DNA from: Desulfovibrio sp.
GTDB taxonomy: Bacteria > Desulfobacterota > Desulfovibrionia > Desulfovibrionales > Desulfovibrionaceae
Assembly: GCA_016208105.1 (NCBI GenBank)
Contig: JACQYS010000005.1
Location: 16,017 to 80,016 of the forward strand
DNA: 64,000 bases
Reading direction: 5' to 3'
In this document: positions 1-8,966 of the stretch, one piece after another
Position numbering within the stretch: the first letter of the stretch is position 1
Layout: the number at the start of each line of letters is the position of its first letter
Made by a program: the position numbers and the translations under genes
Notes under the pieces: model-generated
Databases searched by the model: none
What the model saw: the letters and a program-made list of their open reading frames with translations, nothing else
What the model was told of the DNA's origin: nothing

Positions 1-112
1 AGAAGGTTACCGCATGGCCGAGGCTTTCAAGAGCCGCCTGTATCTGTTTCGCTCCGGAGAGGGAAACATCACGTTCGTTAGACCAACCGCCCGCAATCAA
101 AAGAATATTCAT
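1..112 (-). CDS. ddl: D-alanine--D-alanine ligase, N-terminal fragment cut by the window edge
   Basis: Reading leftward from the ATG at 112-110, the frame stays open to base 1 and begins [20 protein letters not shown], followed by [17 protein letters not shown]. This matches the N-terminal ATP-grasp entry segment of D-Ala-D-Ala ligases (GG.S.ER.VSL.SG), cytoplasmic enzymes that make the dipeptide for peptidoglycan. Only 37 codons are present. The start overlaps the 3' end of the HD-domain gene by 35 bp in another frame, and a GGGATGGA stretch precedes the ATG, so the two genes are probably translated from one leftward message. The family call rests on the conserved N-terminal motif; the catalytic part lies outside the window. 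Confidence 0.8.
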   Translation of the reverse strand, partial: MNILLIAGGWSNERDVSLSGAKQIQAALESLGHAVTF

Positions 113-716
113 GAAGGTCCATCCCGAGAGTTTGGCAAAGCGCGGTTTCGATGGATTCAGACTGGTGCTTGGATTCAGCAAGCCTGTCGCGAATGTACGC
201 CGTAGTGCCGTAGCGGGAGTAGAGGTCATCGAAACGTTCGTCAAGCGTGACCACCGTATCGTGGCGGACGCGCTTGTCTCCGTAGATGATGGCCATGGGA
301 AGGAAGTAGGCGCGGGCATCCACGGCCCATGGCCAGTGCACGTGGTGCACGATGCCCATGGCCAGCAAGGGGTTGCCGGTAAGCTCCTGCATCCAGGCTC
401 CGCCTAACTGGCTGTGGTTGCCGCCGTGACGGATGGTGTATGTTTTGGCGATGTCGTGCAGCAGGGCCGAGGCGCGAACAAGCTGCACATCCACATCCAA
501 TCCGGCAGCGGCGGCGGCCAGGGCCAGCCTTGTTGCCACGCATGCCACCGCCAGGCTGTGCTCGCGTATGTGGGGGAGCATTTCATAGTCCTCCCACCAG
601 GTGAAACACTGCTGGTCGGAAGGGGCGGGCGGCAAGTCTTTTGGGCTTGGGAGCCTTGGGGGGGGCAACTTCAAGAGCGGCTGCCAGGGCGGGGCGGGAG
701 TCTTTTGATCAGCCAT
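78..716 (-). CDS. HD-domain phosphohydrolase-like protein
   Basis: This 212-residue protein has a proline-rich N-terminus (about residues 7-32) and then an HD domain. The visible metal-site motifs are [10 protein letters not shown] (about residue 49), LLHDIAKT (about 86) and a later HHVHWP segment. HD proteins are metal-dependent phosphohydrolases, commonly acting on nucleotides or signalling nucleotides; the substrate here cannot be read. The gene overlaps the ddl start, which suggests co-transcription with cell-wall synthesis. No strong ribosome site precedes the ATG at 716, and a later Met at the start of the HD core is possible. A second, smaller HD protein of similar plan lies at 59772-60293. 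Confidence 0.75.
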   Translation of the reverse strand: MADQKTPAPPWQPLLKLPPPRLPSPKDLPPAPSDQQCFTWWEDYEMLPHIREHSLAVACVATRLALAAAAAGLDVDVQLVRASALLHDIAKTYTIRHGGNHSQLGGAWMQELTGNPLLAMGIVHHVHWPWAVDARAYFLPMAIIYGDKRVRHDTVVTLDERFDDLYSRYGTTAYIRDRLAESKHQSESIETALCQTLGMDLHEYSFDCGRLV

Positions 717-1410
717 GGGGTTTGATCGCGGTTCTGCCTAGTCGTTAACGTGCCCCCTGTTGAGCCTGTTTGTGGGAATGGCTGGCTCAGGGGAATGCAG
801 GTGATATCGAAATTTAATGATATCTTAAACGGTTCACGTGATTTTTCAAGCTGTTTGTTCGCTCGTGTTACGATCATGGTTTACAGCCAGAGGTTGTTTA
901 TGTCCTGTCACCAGAATGTAATACGTGGTAAATGTTTAATGAAAAATATTTTATAAAACGAGAACGCTTGATGTGGTGGCTTGATAGAATGTGCATACAG
1001 TAGAGTTGTTTTGTGTGCTGAGAATAATAAAAATATGGTGTTAGTAGTCAGTAGTGAAATGTTCTGATAATTGTTTGGCATTGAATTGTAAATTTTTTAT
1101 TTCAATGGTGCATCTACCCGCGAATCATGTTGTACATTTATGAATTTGTGTGTTCCTGGGGAAGTAAATGGTTAACTTGTGCATGATGTTATTAGATATG
1201 AAGTTGCTGATAGCAAGGCTTGAGAAGTTGTGATGAAGGCCTGTTCTTGAAACAAATACATATTTGACGTATTGATGGCTCACGTTGTGATTTTATGTTG
1301 ATTTCCGAGCGCGTTTTGCTGGGTGGGCGAACGGTCATTCGCCGACACGCAGGATGCCTTTGTTGAAAACCCAAGCCGGAGGCTTGCCTCCGCCTTTTAC
1401 GAGATTCGCC
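717..1410. other. AT-rich intergenic stretch between HD gene and chemoreceptor
   Basis: No convincing coding frame lies here. About 800-1260 is strikingly AT-rich compared with the GC-rich genes on both sides. Visible structure: an imperfect hairpin at 754-793 (CCCCTG..GAGCC against GGCTCAGGGG), two GATATC boxes 10 bp apart at 803-808 and 819-824, and a GGAGGC-TT-GCCTCC hairpin at 1378-1391 just before the chemoreceptor start. The divergent layout means it must hold promoters for both neighbours, but I could not assign clear -35/-10 pairs. Confidence 0.6.
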
Positions 1411-3018
1411 ATGACAATTAAAACGCGTCTTTTTTCCGCCGTGCTCTGCATGGCGATCGTCGCCCTGGCGATATTCGGATATACGTGGATGCTCAGCCAC
1501 GGTCAGGAGGGAAACAGCCTGGCAGCGAATCTGGCCCTCTTCCAGTTACTGGGAGCCGGTGTGATTGTTTGCCTGACGGTTTTCATCTTGTACGGAGTGA
1601 GCCGTAGCGTTCTAAAACCGTTGAAAGACATCCATGATTTCGCCGTGGCCCAGGCGGGCGGTAATATTGCCAGCACGCTGAAAGTCGATTGCAAGGCGGA
1701 GCTGGGAGAAACCGCAAATGCCATTATAACCATGACGGAGAAGATGCTCGACGCCTTGGGTTATTCCAAGGGCGTTCTGGCTGGTATCCGTACGCCGTTC
1801 ATCGTGGTCGATGCCAAGAGCGACATCACCTTGACCAACCAGTCCCTCATGGATCTCTTGCAGTACGATTGCAAGCCGGAGGAGAGCTACGGCCAGAACG
1901 CCGCCCATTTCTTCTATGGCGACGCAACCCGGAAGACGGTTCTATCCGAGGCCATCGAAACCAACTCCTCCATCATCAAGGAAGTGGTGACCACCGGAAA
2001 GAAGGGAGCCAAGCGCAACATCCTCATCGCCGCATCGCCGCTCTTCAATGGCGTGACGGGTAAACTCATGGGCGCGCTTTGCCTCTACACCGACCTGACC
2101 GAACTCCGCACACGCGAAGAGGAAATCAGGAACCGCAACGAAATGCTGGCCAAGGCGGCTCATGAGGCTGAACTCATATCCGACGAGGTTGTGCACAACA
2201 CCGAAACGCTCTTGGACCGCTTTGAAAAGGCCGAGCGTGGTGCTTCCCAGCAGCGTGAACGCCTAGAGAATACATCCACGGCCATAACGGAAATAGATGC
2301 TTCGGTGGGGCATGTGGCCCAGACCTCGGGTCAGGTGGCCGCCGGGGCCGAGGATGCCGGTGCCAAGGCCGTGGAAGGCGAACGCATGGTTGCCGGGCTT
2401 GTACAAGCCATGGAACGGGTGCAGGAAAAGGCCAACGGGCTCAGGGATTCCATGGGCGGGCTCGGCAAGCAGGCCGAGGATATCGGGCGCGTGCTCACGG
2501 TCATAACCGATATCGCGGACCAGACCAATCTCCTGGCCTTGAACGCGGCCATCGAGGCGGCCCGCGCCGGAGAGGCCGGTCGTGGTTTTGCCGTTGTTGC
2601 GGACGAGGTGCGCAAACTTGCGGAAAAGACCATGTCCGCCACCAAGGAAGTGGGGGAGGCCATTACCGCCATACAGGCCGGCGCGGGCAACAGTGTTTCC
2701 CAGGTGGACGGCGCTGTGGAGGCGATCACCGAAACCACGGCCATGGCTAAGGGGTCCGGACAGGCCCTGCAGGACATCGTCCGCCTGGTGTCCGGCACCA
2801 CCCAGCAGGTGCGTTCCATTGCTCTCGGCGCTGAGGAGCAGGCTGCGGCCGTGCGAGAGGTCACAGAGGCGGTGAACGACATAAGCCATGTGGCGGCCCA
2901 GACCTCCCAGGGCATGGAGGAGGCGGCACATGCCGTGCAGGGCCTGATGGGGCTCACCGAGCGGCTGCGCGGGCTTATAGACTCCATGGCCAAGGACCAG
3001 CCGCCGGCCTTGACTTAG
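1411..3018 (+). CDS. Methyl-accepting chemotaxis protein with cytoplasmic PAS domain
   Basis: A 535-residue chemoreceptor. From the ATG at 1411 there is TM1 at about residues 7-27, only about 14 residues outside, TM2 at about 42-62, a HAMP region, a PAS-like domain (about 120-230) and the signalling coiled coil. The hairpin tip is unmistakable around residue 366 ([20 protein letters not shown]). With almost no periplasmic domain, sensing is probably through the cytoplasmic PAS domain, for example redox or an internal cue. It would control CheA with CheW. An in-frame ATG at 1354 adds 19 residues ahead of the first membrane helix and spans a hairpin, so the start at 1411 is preferred; neither has a strong ribosome site. 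Confidence 0.88.
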   Translation: MTIKTRLFSAVLCMAIVALAIFGYTWMLSHGQEGNSLAANLALFQLLGAGVIVCLTVFILYGVSRSVLKPLKDIHDFAVAQAGGNIASTLKVDCKAELGETANAIITMTEKMLDALGYSKGVLAGIRTPFIVVDAKSDITLTNQSLMDLLQYDCKPEESYGQNAAHFFYGDATRKTVLSEAIETNSSIIKEVVTTGKKGAKRNILIAASPLFNGVTGKLMGALCLYTDLTELRTREEEIRNRNEMLAKAAHEAELISDEVVHNTETLLDRFEKAERGASQQRERLENTSTAITEIDASVGHVAQTSGQVAAGAEDAGAKAVEGERMVAGLVQAMERVQEKANGLRDSMGGLGKQAEDIGRVLTVITDIADQTNLLALNAAIEAARAGEAGRGFAVVADEVRKLAEKTMSATKEVGEAITAIQAGAGNSVSQVDGAVEAITETTAMAKGSGQALQDIVRLVSGTTQQVRSIALGAEEQAAAVREVTEAVNDISHVAAQTSQGMEEAAHAVQGLMGLTERLRGLIDSMAKDQPPALT

Positions 3019-3050
3019 ACCCTGTTAGCCACCATATTCCCACAATCCTT

Positions 3051-3076
3051 CCGCGGCGGATATCATACCGCCGCGG
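3051..3076 (+). other. Perfect 9-bp inverted repeat in front of hypC
   Basis: CCGCGGCGG and its exact complement CCGCCGCGG flank an 8-nt ATATCATA loop. It lies 32 nt after the chemoreceptor stop and 21 nt before the hypC ATG, with no T-tract after it. It could be a leader hairpin, an operator, or a poor terminator of the preceding gene. Confidence 0.5.
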
Positions 3077-3097
3077 TCTATTTGGGAGGGACCCCGC

Positions 3098-3325
3098 ATG
3101 TGCCTTGCCGTTCCCATGGAAGTTAAACACATCGACGGTGACGTGGCCGACGTCGAAATCGGCGGCGTTCGCAAGCAGATCCGCCTGGACCTGATCGCGG
3201 ACAGACCGCAGGTCGGCGAGTACGTCATCATCCACGCCGGGTTCGCCATCCGCACCCTCAATAAAGAGGAAGCCATGGAAACCATCAAGATTTTCCAGGA
3301 AGGATGGAACCTTGAGCTCATTTGA
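3098..3325 (+). CDS. hypC: Hydrogenase maturation chaperone HypC
   Basis: This 75-residue protein begins MCLAVPMEV, the signature of the HypC/HybG family; after Met removal Cys2 binds the Fe(CN)2CO intermediate. HypC works with HypD as the scaffold on which the [NiFe]-hydrogenase iron centre is built and then delivers it to the large subunit precursor in the cytoplasm. A clear GGGAGGGA ribosome site precedes the ATG. It overlaps hypD by 14 bp and is followed by hypE, a standard hypCDE operon. hypA, hypB and hypF are not in this window. Confidence 0.95.
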   Translation: MCLAVPMEVKHIDGDVADVEIGGVRKQIRLDLIADRPQVGEYVIIHAGFAIRTLNKEEAMETIKIFQEGWNLELI

Positions 3326-4418
3326 TTCCCTGCGCGACCCGGACAAGTGCAAGGCCGTCCTCAAACTGATCGAGGAGGCCATGCAGGGACAGACCCTGCG
3401 CTTCATGGAAGTATGCGGAACGCACACCGTGGCGCTGTTTCGCAGCGGCGTTCATTCGCTGCTTCCGAAATCAGTTGTGCACCTGACCGGCCCCGGCTGT
3501 CCCGTGTGCGTCACCCACGACTCCGAGGTGGCCGCCTACCTGGAATTGGCTAAGCGAGACGATGTGATCATCGCCACCTTCGGGGACCTCATGCGGGTGC
3601 CCGGCCCCGGCGGGGGGAGCCTCAAGAAAGCCCAGGCCGAGGGGGCCCGCATCGAAGTGGTCTATTCTCCCTTTGACGCCTTGGCCGTGGCCAAGAACAA
3701 TCCCGGAGACAAGATCGTGTTTCTGGGAATCGGCTTCGAGACCACCGCCCCAACCGTGGCTGCCACGGTACGCCTGGCCAAGGAGCAGGGGCTTTCCAAC
3801 TTTTTCGTCATGCCCTTCCACAAGCTTGTGCCTCCAGCCCTGGACGCGCTCCTCTCCGATCCGGCCATGGCCATCGAGGGCTTCATGCTGCCTGGCCACG
3901 TGTCGGCCATCATCGGACTAGAGCCGTACCGGCCATTGGCCGAGAAATACGGCATTCCGGCGGTGGTGGCCGGGTTTGAACCCTTGGACCTTCTGCAGGC
4001 GATTCTGCTGATGGCCGAAATGAAGCGCCAGGGCAAACCCAGGGTCATAAACAACTACAAGCGGGTGGTGGCCGACGAGGGCAATCCCAAGGCCAGGGCC
4101 ATTCTCTACGAAGTCTACAAGCCCGGCGACGCGCTGTGGCGGGGCATCGGAACCATACCCGGCAGCGGCCTGGTGATGAGCGATGCCTACAAGCCGTTTG
4201 ACGCCTTCGACGCTCTGGGCGTGGAACTGAAGGAGTGCAAGCCCTTGCCTGGCTGCCGTTGCGGCGAGGTGCTCAAGGGCATCATGCCTCCCAACCAGTG
4301 CCCGCTCTTTGCCAAGGCCTGCACCCCGGCCACCCCCATAGGACCGTGCATGGTGTCCACCGAGGGCAGTTGCGCCGCCTACCACAAGTATCAGCTCGAC
4401 CTTTCACCCGGAAAGTAG
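3312..4418 (+). CDS. hypD: Hydrogenase maturation protein HypD
   Basis: This 368-residue Fe-S scaffold assembles the Fe(CN)2CO group with HypC and HypE. Diagnostic stretches are CGTHTVALFRSG (about residue 36), GPGCPVCVT (about 60), GFETTAPTVA, and the C-terminal cysteine-rich block LPGCRCGEVLKG ... NQCPLFAKAC that carries the [4Fe-4S] ligands and redox cysteines. The start is TTG at 3312, inside the end of hypC, with an AGGAAGGA ribosome site at the right distance; the overlap implies translational coupling. Length and motifs are normal for the family. Confidence 0.96.
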   Translation: MSSFDSLRDPDKCKAVLKLIEEAMQGQTLRFMEVCGTHTVALFRSGVHSLLPKSVVHLTGPGCPVCVTHDSEVAAYLELAKRDDVIIATFGDLMRVPGPGGGSLKKAQAEGARIEVVYSPFDALAVAKNNPGDKIVFLGIGFETTAPTVAATVRLAKEQGLSNFFVMPFHKLVPPALDALLSDPAMAIEGFMLPGHVSAIIGLEPYRPLAEKYGIPAVVAGFEPLDLLQAILLMAEMKRQGKPRVINNYKRVVADEGNPKARAILYEVYKPGDALWRGIGTIPGSGLVMSDAYKPFDAFDALGVELKECKPLPGCRCGEVLKGIMPPNQCPLFAKACTPATPIGPCMVSTEGSCAAYHKYQLDLSPGK

Positions 4419-4426
4419 GGACCGAC

Positions 4427-5431
4427 ATGGGCAAGAAGCTCCTCCTGGACCAGGGCAGCGGCGGTCTGGCCTCACATCGCCTGGTGGCTGATGTGTTCGT
4501 CCGCCATCTCGGCAACCCGATTCTCGCCCGCATGGACGACGCGGCCCTCATCCGCCCCAAGGGTCCCCTGGCGGTAAGTACCGACAGTTTCACCGTGGAT
4601 CCCATTTTTTTCCCAGGCGGGGACATAGGCTCTCTGGCCGTGCACGGTACGGTCAATGACGTGGCCATGCTCGGGGCCAGGCCTTTGTACCTCACCTGCG
4701 GGTTCATCCTTGAAGAGGGCTTTGAGCTGGATGACCTTGATCGCATTGTTGCCTCCATGGGCCAGGCAGCCAGAAAGGCCAAAGTGAAGGTGATCGCGGG
4801 AGACACCAAGGTGGTGCCGCGTGGAGCTGCGGACAAGATTTTCATCAACACCACCGGGATCGGCGAAATAGTGGTGTCCCCGGCACCCAGCGGCCACAGG
4901 GCCAGGCCCGGCGATGTGGTCATCGTGTCCGGGAGCCTCGGCGACCACGGACTCACGGTGCTTTCCCACCGCCAGGGACTTTCCTTTGAAGCGCCGGTGC
5001 AGAGCGACTGCGCATCGCTCAACCACCTGACGCTCAAGCTGGTCAAAGGGTTGCCGGTGGTGCATGTGCTGCGCGATCCCACCCGGGGGGGGCTGGCCAC
5101 CACCATCAATGAAATCGCCCAGCAGTCGAATGTGGGCGTGGTTCTGGAAGAGCAGGCAATTCCGGTGAAGCCTGTGGTGGCCTCGGGATGTGAAATCCTA
5201 GGCCTCGATCCGCTCTACCTCGCCAACGAGGGGAAAATCATCTGCGTTCTTCCGGAAAAGCACGCGGCCAAGGCCATTTCGATCATGCGCCGCGACCCCC
5301 TGGGGCGGGACGCGCGGGTGATTGGCCGGATTGTCTCGGACAACCCCGGCAAGGTCGTGCTCCGAACCGGCCTTGGGGGGCACCGTTTGCTCGGCATGCT
5401 CGAAGGTGAGCAACTGCCCCGCATCTGCTGA
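4427..5431 (+). CDS. hypE: Hydrogenase maturation protein HypE
   Basis: A 334-residue AIR-synthase-like (PurM fold) protein. HypE dehydrates the carbamoyl group, loaded by HypF on its C-terminal cysteine, to a thiocyanate and so provides the CN ligands for the hydrogenase iron. The protein ends QLPRIC, with the obligatory C-terminal Cys. The N-terminus KLLLDQGSGG and the later DDAALI segment fit the nucleotide site. The open frame extends upstream into hypD, but the ATG at 4427, 8 nt after the hypD stop, gives the family N-terminus. It closes the hypCDE operon and is followed by a strong terminator. Confidence 0.96.
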   Translation: MGKKLLLDQGSGGLASHRLVADVFVRHLGNPILARMDDAALIRPKGPLAVSTDSFTVDPIFFPGGDIGSLAVHGTVNDVAMLGARPLYLTCGFILEEGFELDDLDRIVASMGQAARKAKVKVIAGDTKVVPRGAADKIFINTTGIGEIVVSPAPSGHRARPGDVVIVSGSLGDHGLTVLSHRQGLSFEAPVQSDCASLNHLTLKLVKGLPVVHVLRDPTRGGLATTINEIAQQSNVGVVLEEQAIPVKPVVASGCEILGLDPLYLANEGKIICVLPEKHAAKAISIMRRDPLGRDARVIGRIVSDNPGKVVLRTGLGGHRLLGMLEGEQLPRIC

Positions 5432-5462
5432 CGTCTCGACCTCTCTTCTCTGTCAAACTGCC

Positions 5463-5499
5463 AAAAGCCCGGCGGCGCATTCGCGCCCCGGGCTTTTTT
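5463..5499 (+). terminator. Rho-independent terminator after hypE
   Basis: AAAAGCCCGG pairs with CCGGGCTTTT around a GC-rich loop, followed by a T-run. It lies 31 nt after the hypE stop and should end the hypCDE transcript. Confidence 0.9.
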
Positions 5500-5581
5500 G
5501 ACGCTCCTGGTCGTAACCTGAGAATGCCAAAAAGCATCTAACATCCATGGATCGTTATATATGTGCCAAGTGGCAAGGAGC

Positions 5582-5610
5582 TTGCTAGGTTGGGGCAGCA
5601 ACCCAAGCAA
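5582..5610 (+). other. Stem-loop in the leader of the YbjQ-like gene
   Basis: TTGCTAGGTTG can pair with CAACCCAAGCAA around GGGCAG, giving about ten base pairs with one mismatch and one bulge. It sits 35 nt upstream of the next start codon, so it would be part of the mRNA leader. No known riboswitch class was recognised. Confidence 0.4.
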
Positions 5611-5645
5611 TCATGCCGGCCCGGCCGGATTCCCAAGGAGGAGCC

Positions 5646-6020
5646 ATGCTTTCATTGTTTACCGGAGCCCAGCGTCAGACCAAGGATCCCAATGAGGAGC
5701 TCAAGCGTGGGCAGCGCCTCCAGCACGCCAAGGACATGTTCTATTCCGGCAAGTTTCCAGTGGTCACCACGCCGGCCATGAAGGGCAGACGCATCAAAAA
5801 GGTTCTCGGCCTGGTACACGGTCGAGGCTACGAAGCAGAAATCGCATTGCTTTCCCTTGCCGCCTCCGCCATGGAAATAGGCGGGGAGGCCATTGTGGGA
5901 TACCGCGAGACAGTGGCTTTTCATCCGGACGGCTCCAAGTTCTTTTCCTGCTACGGCACGGCCGTAATCCTGGAAAAACCGAGTCTTTCCAAAACAGGCA
6001 GGCGCTCCATAACGCATTAA
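5646..6020 (+). CDS. YbjQ/UPF0145-like small protein (tentative)
   Basis: A 124-residue protein starting at the ATG that follows an AAGGAGGA ribosome site. After a charged N-terminus (about 1-35) it has VVTTPAMKGRRIKKVLGLVHG, then a helix with LAASAMEIGGEAIVGYR, and ends near SCYGTAVILEK. The order (TT..G..I....G.V.G, then A...GA.AVVG, then GTAV) resembles the YbjQ family of unknown function, which forms compact pentamers; the usual middle segment is shortened here. It forms its own unit with a leader stem-loop and a terminator. The family link is by eye and needs a profile search. Confidence 0.55.
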   Translation: MLSLFTGAQRQTKDPNEELKRGQRLQHAKDMFYSGKFPVVTTPAMKGRRIKKVLGLVHGRGYEAEIALLSLAASAMEIGGEAIVGYRETVAFHPDGSKFFSCYGTAVILEKPSLSKTGRRSITH

Positions 6021-6096
6021 GTCTTGAGACGGTTTCACCGTCAACATCCTGGCATTGCGGAGCGCAATCTGCACAATGCGCAAACCGTTCTCACCT

Positions 6097-6126
6097 CGGG
6101 CCGGACAACAATCCGGCCCGTTTTCT
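6097..6126 (+). terminator. Terminator after the YbjQ-like gene
   Basis: CGGGCCGGA ... TCCGGCCCG forms a 9-bp stem followed by TTTTCTTT. It lies about 75 nt after the stop codon. Confidence 0.88.
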
Positions 6127-6234
6127 TTGTGGAACATTCTCTTGAAAAACCTTGGCCTATACGAAAAAATTAGGTAAAACCAAAAGTACGCCTTGTTTTG
6201 GGTGTGTGTTTCAACTTCAAACGGTTCGCGGCAT

Positions 6235-6615
6235 ATGCGGAAAGACCAGACAGAAATCCTCGTGGTCGATGACGAAACTCCAGTAAGATTGAGCTTGGCA
6301 GCCTATCTGGAGGACGAGGGCTTTAGCGTGAGCACCGCTGAATCCGCGGAGCATGCACTTGAGGCCGCCAAGCAAAAAACACCCCATCTTGCAGTGGTGG
6401 ACTTGCGCCTTCCCGGCATGGACGGTGCTGCGCTCATCCTTGAATTGGCCAAGCGCCATCCCGGCATGAAGTTCCTTATTCACACCGGATCCACAAAATT
6501 CAGTCTCCCCGAAGACCTGAAGCTGGCGGGGCTCGACGACAGCCAGGTTTTTTTCAAACCCGTACTGGACATGGGGGACATGGCGTCCAAAATCCTCCAC
6601 GTGTTAGAAGGATGA
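6235..6615 (+). CDS. Single-domain response regulator (CheY-like receiver)
   Basis: A 126-residue protein made only of a receiver domain: acidic pair in LVVDDETP, phospho-acceptor Asp in VVDLRLPGMDG, Thr in HTGST, and Lys in FFKPV. With no output domain it must act through partners. Its stop lies 7 nt before the receiver-GGDEF-EAL gene, so the pair is probably one operon and both may be phosphorylated by the same kinase. The ATG at 6235 is preferred over one at 6193, which adds 14 residues before the first receiver strand. The ribosome site is weak. Confidence 0.85.
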   Translation: MRKDQTEILVVDDETPVRLSLAAYLEDEGFSVSTAESAEHALEAAKQKTPHLAVVDLRLPGMDGAALILELAKRHPGMKFLIHTGSTKFSLPEDLKLAGLDDSQVFFKPVLDMGDMASKILHVLEG

Positions 6616-6622
6616 CGCCAAC

Positions 6623-8830
6623 ATGAGCATGGAGCCTGTGGCCACAGTCCTCACCATCGATGACGAGGAAGTCATCCGCCGGTCTTTTCAAGCCTACCTG
6701 GAAGACAGCGGTTTCGAGGTGCTCCAGGCCAACAACGGCAGAGTGGGGCTCGAAGTCTACCGCGAACGTCACCCTGATATCATATTGGTTGATTTGCGCA
6801 TGCCCGAGGTGGACGGGCTGGAAGTGCTGGCCAATGTGGTGCGGGAAACTCCTGATCTGCCCATTGTAGTCGTTTCCGGTACTGGCATGATCCAGGACGC
6901 CATCGAGGCCTTGCGGCTTGGCGCCTGGGACTATGTGCTAAAGCCCGTGGAGGATCTCGGAATACTGGAGCATGCTGTGCGCCGGGCACTTGAGCGCGCC
7001 AGGCTCATCAAGGAGAACAAGGCATACCGGGAAAACCTGGAAAACCTTGTCCGCCGCCGCACCGCCGAACTTCACGACCGAACCCTGCAGCTGGAAGACG
7101 CAAACCAGCGTCTGCAGAACGAAATCGACGAACGCATAATCGCTGAAACAAAATACCGCTCCATTTTCGAGAACGCCATCGAGGGCATTTTTCAGGTAAA
7201 CCCCGAGGGCAAAGTGGTCAGCGCCAACCCGGCCATGGCCAGGATTCTGGGCTACAAGACTCCCCAGGAGCTCATGGACGGGGTGGACAACTTCTGTTCA
7301 CAGCTCTGCGAAGACGCCAGCAAAAGGGAAAAGTTCTTTCGCGTTCTCGAAGACCATGGCTCGGTCCAGGCTTTCGAGGTGCAGACCTCGCGCCAGGATG
7401 GGCAGGCTCTCTGGGCCTCCGTCAACGCCCATTTGGTCACGGGCAAGACGGCTGAGAACGTTCATTTCGAGGGGACGCTCGAGGACATAAGCGACCACAA
7501 GCGCTTCGAGGAACAGCTTCTTCACCAGTCCCTGCACGACGCCCTTACCGGCCTGCCCAACCGGGCCCTGTTCTCGGACCGGCTCTCCCAGGCTATTTCG
7601 CGCACCTCCAGGAACAACAGTTTTTTCGCCCTGCTGTACCTGGATGTGGACCGCTTCAAGGTAATAAACGACAGCCTCGGCCATGCGGCTGGCGACCAGT
7701 TCCTGCTGAAACTGGCGGAGCGCCTCCGGGGATGCACCCGGGAGGCCGATACCCTGGCCAGGCTTGGCGGGGATGAGTTCGCGGTCATTTCCGAGCAGGT
7801 TCGCACCCTTTCCGGAGCAACCATGGTGGCGGAGCGCATTCTGGATGAAATGCGCAAACCTTTCACCATCGACGGCCGGGAAATCTACAGTACGGTATCC
7901 ATCGGCATAATCTGCTGCGGCGGTTTCTGTGGCACGGCCGAGGAAGTCCTGCGCGACGCGGACCTGACCATGTACCGGGCCAAGAGCAACGGAAAGGCGC
8001 GCTACGAGGTGTTCGACAACGCCCTGCACGAGCAGACCATCCAGCTGCTCACCATGGAGACCGAACTCCGCAGCGCCTTGACCCGCAACGAGTTCGAACT
8101 GCACTATCAACCGATTGTTGACGTAATTTCCGGGGAGGTCGTCAGCTTGGAGGCTCTGCTGCGCTGGAAGCATCCGGAGCGTGGCTACATTCCCCCCCTC
8201 GAATTCATCCCCATGGCCGAGGAAAACGGCCTCATCATTCCCCTGGGGTGGTGGGTGCTCGAAGAGGCCTGCCGTCAATTGGCGGCCTTGCAAGCCCGTT
8301 TTCCCAGGCCAAATCCCCTTTCCATGAGCGTGAACATCTCGGCCAAACAGTTTTCCCAGGCCGACTTGAGCCAGAAGCTGCAAACGCTGCTCTCCCAATC
8401 CAAGATCATACCGGGCACGCTCGAGTTGGAGATCACCGAGAGCGTCATTATGGAGCGGGGGGAAGCGGCCACGGATAAGCTCGAGGAATTCAAGGCCTTG
8501 GGACTCAAGCTTTTCATTGACGATTTCGGGACGGGATACTCCTCCCTGTCCTATCTCCACCGTTTCCCTATCGACATGCTAAAAATCGACCGGTCATTCA
8601 TCAGTGAAATAGATGCCACAGGCGGTCACGTCGAAATCGTACGCGCCATTGTGGGTCTTGGCCTGAACCTGGGCATGGGGCTCATAGCGGAAGGAGTGGA
8701 AACCGAAGCGCAGCTGGCGGTGATACGGACCTTGGGATGCCAGCTCGCCCAGGGGTATTTCTTTTCGAAACCGTGCTCGGCTGCGGATATTGAAGCTTAC
8801 ATTGCCAAACAGACGGGAGCATCCGCCTAG
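6623..8830 (+). CDS. Receiver-PAS-GGDEF-EAL c-di-GMP signalling protein
   Basis: A 735-residue protein: receiver at about residues 8-125 (IDDEE; VDLRMPEVDG), a coiled coil at about 130-175, PAS at about 178-295, a GGDEF diguanylate cyclase domain with intact GGDEF near residue 382, and an EAL phosphodiesterase domain with EALLRW near 508 and DDFGTGYSSL near 632. Both catalytic signatures look intact, so it could make or degrade c-di-GMP depending on phosphorylation and the PAS state. No RxxD product-inhibition site is obvious just before GGDEF. It follows a lone receiver gene and ends at a very strong terminator. Confidence 0.93.
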   Translation: MSMEPVATVLTIDDEEVIRRSFQAYLEDSGFEVLQANNGRVGLEVYRERHPDIILVDLRMPEVDGLEVLANVVRETPDLPIVVVSGTGMIQDAIEALRLGAWDYVLKPVEDLGILEHAVRRALERARLIKENKAYRENLENLVRRRTAELHDRTLQLEDANQRLQNEIDERIIAETKYRSIFENAIEGIFQVNPEGKVVSANPAMARILGYKTPQELMDGVDNFCSQLCEDASKREKFFRVLEDHGSVQAFEVQTSRQDGQALWASVNAHLVTGKTAENVHFEGTLEDISDHKRFEEQLLHQSLHDALTGLPNRALFSDRLSQAISRTSRNNSFFALLYLDVDRFKVINDSLGHAAGDQFLLKLAERLRGCTREADTLARLGGDEFAVISEQVRTLSGATMVAERILDEMRKPFTIDGREIYSTVSIGIICCGGFCGTAEEVLRDADLTMYRAKSNGKARYEVFDNALHEQTIQLLTMETELRSALTRNEFELHYQPIVDVISGEVVSLEALLRWKHPERGYIPPLEFIPMAEENGLIIPLGWWVLEEACRQLAALQARFPRPNPLSMSVNISAKQFSQADLSQKLQTLLSQSKIIPGTLELEITESVIMERGEAATDKLEEFKALGLKLFIDDFGTGYSSLSYLHRFPIDMLKIDRSFISEIDATGGHVEIVRAIVGLGLNLGMGLIAEGVETEAQLAVIRTLGCQLAQGYFFSKPCSAADIEAYIAKQTGASA

Positions 8831-8857
8831 TACTCCCGGATGGCTCGGTCTCTCGAT

Positions 8858-8901
8858 GCAGAAGCCCCCGGACACTCCGTGTCCGGGGGCTTCTGCTTTG
8901 G
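8858..8901 (+). terminator. Strong terminator between convergent signalling genes
   Basis: A perfect 18-bp stem (8858-8875 with 8879-8896) around a TCC loop is followed by TTTGGG on the plus strand. The facing chemoreceptor gene ends 70 bp further on, so the hairpin may also stop minus-strand transcription, though without a clear U-tract in that direction. Confidence 0.88.
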
Positions 8902-8966
8902 GCTTTCAGATTGAGCGAAAACCGGTACTCCTGGGTGTCCCCTTGCTTTGCGGTTTCCCGGGAGCC

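Noticed and set aside
1321..1410. Possible c-di-GMP (GEMM) riboswitch before the PAS chemoreceptor
   Set aside because: Only a GGAGGC-TT-GCCTCC hairpin is present; the conserved GEMM core and tetraloop receptor pattern could not be found.
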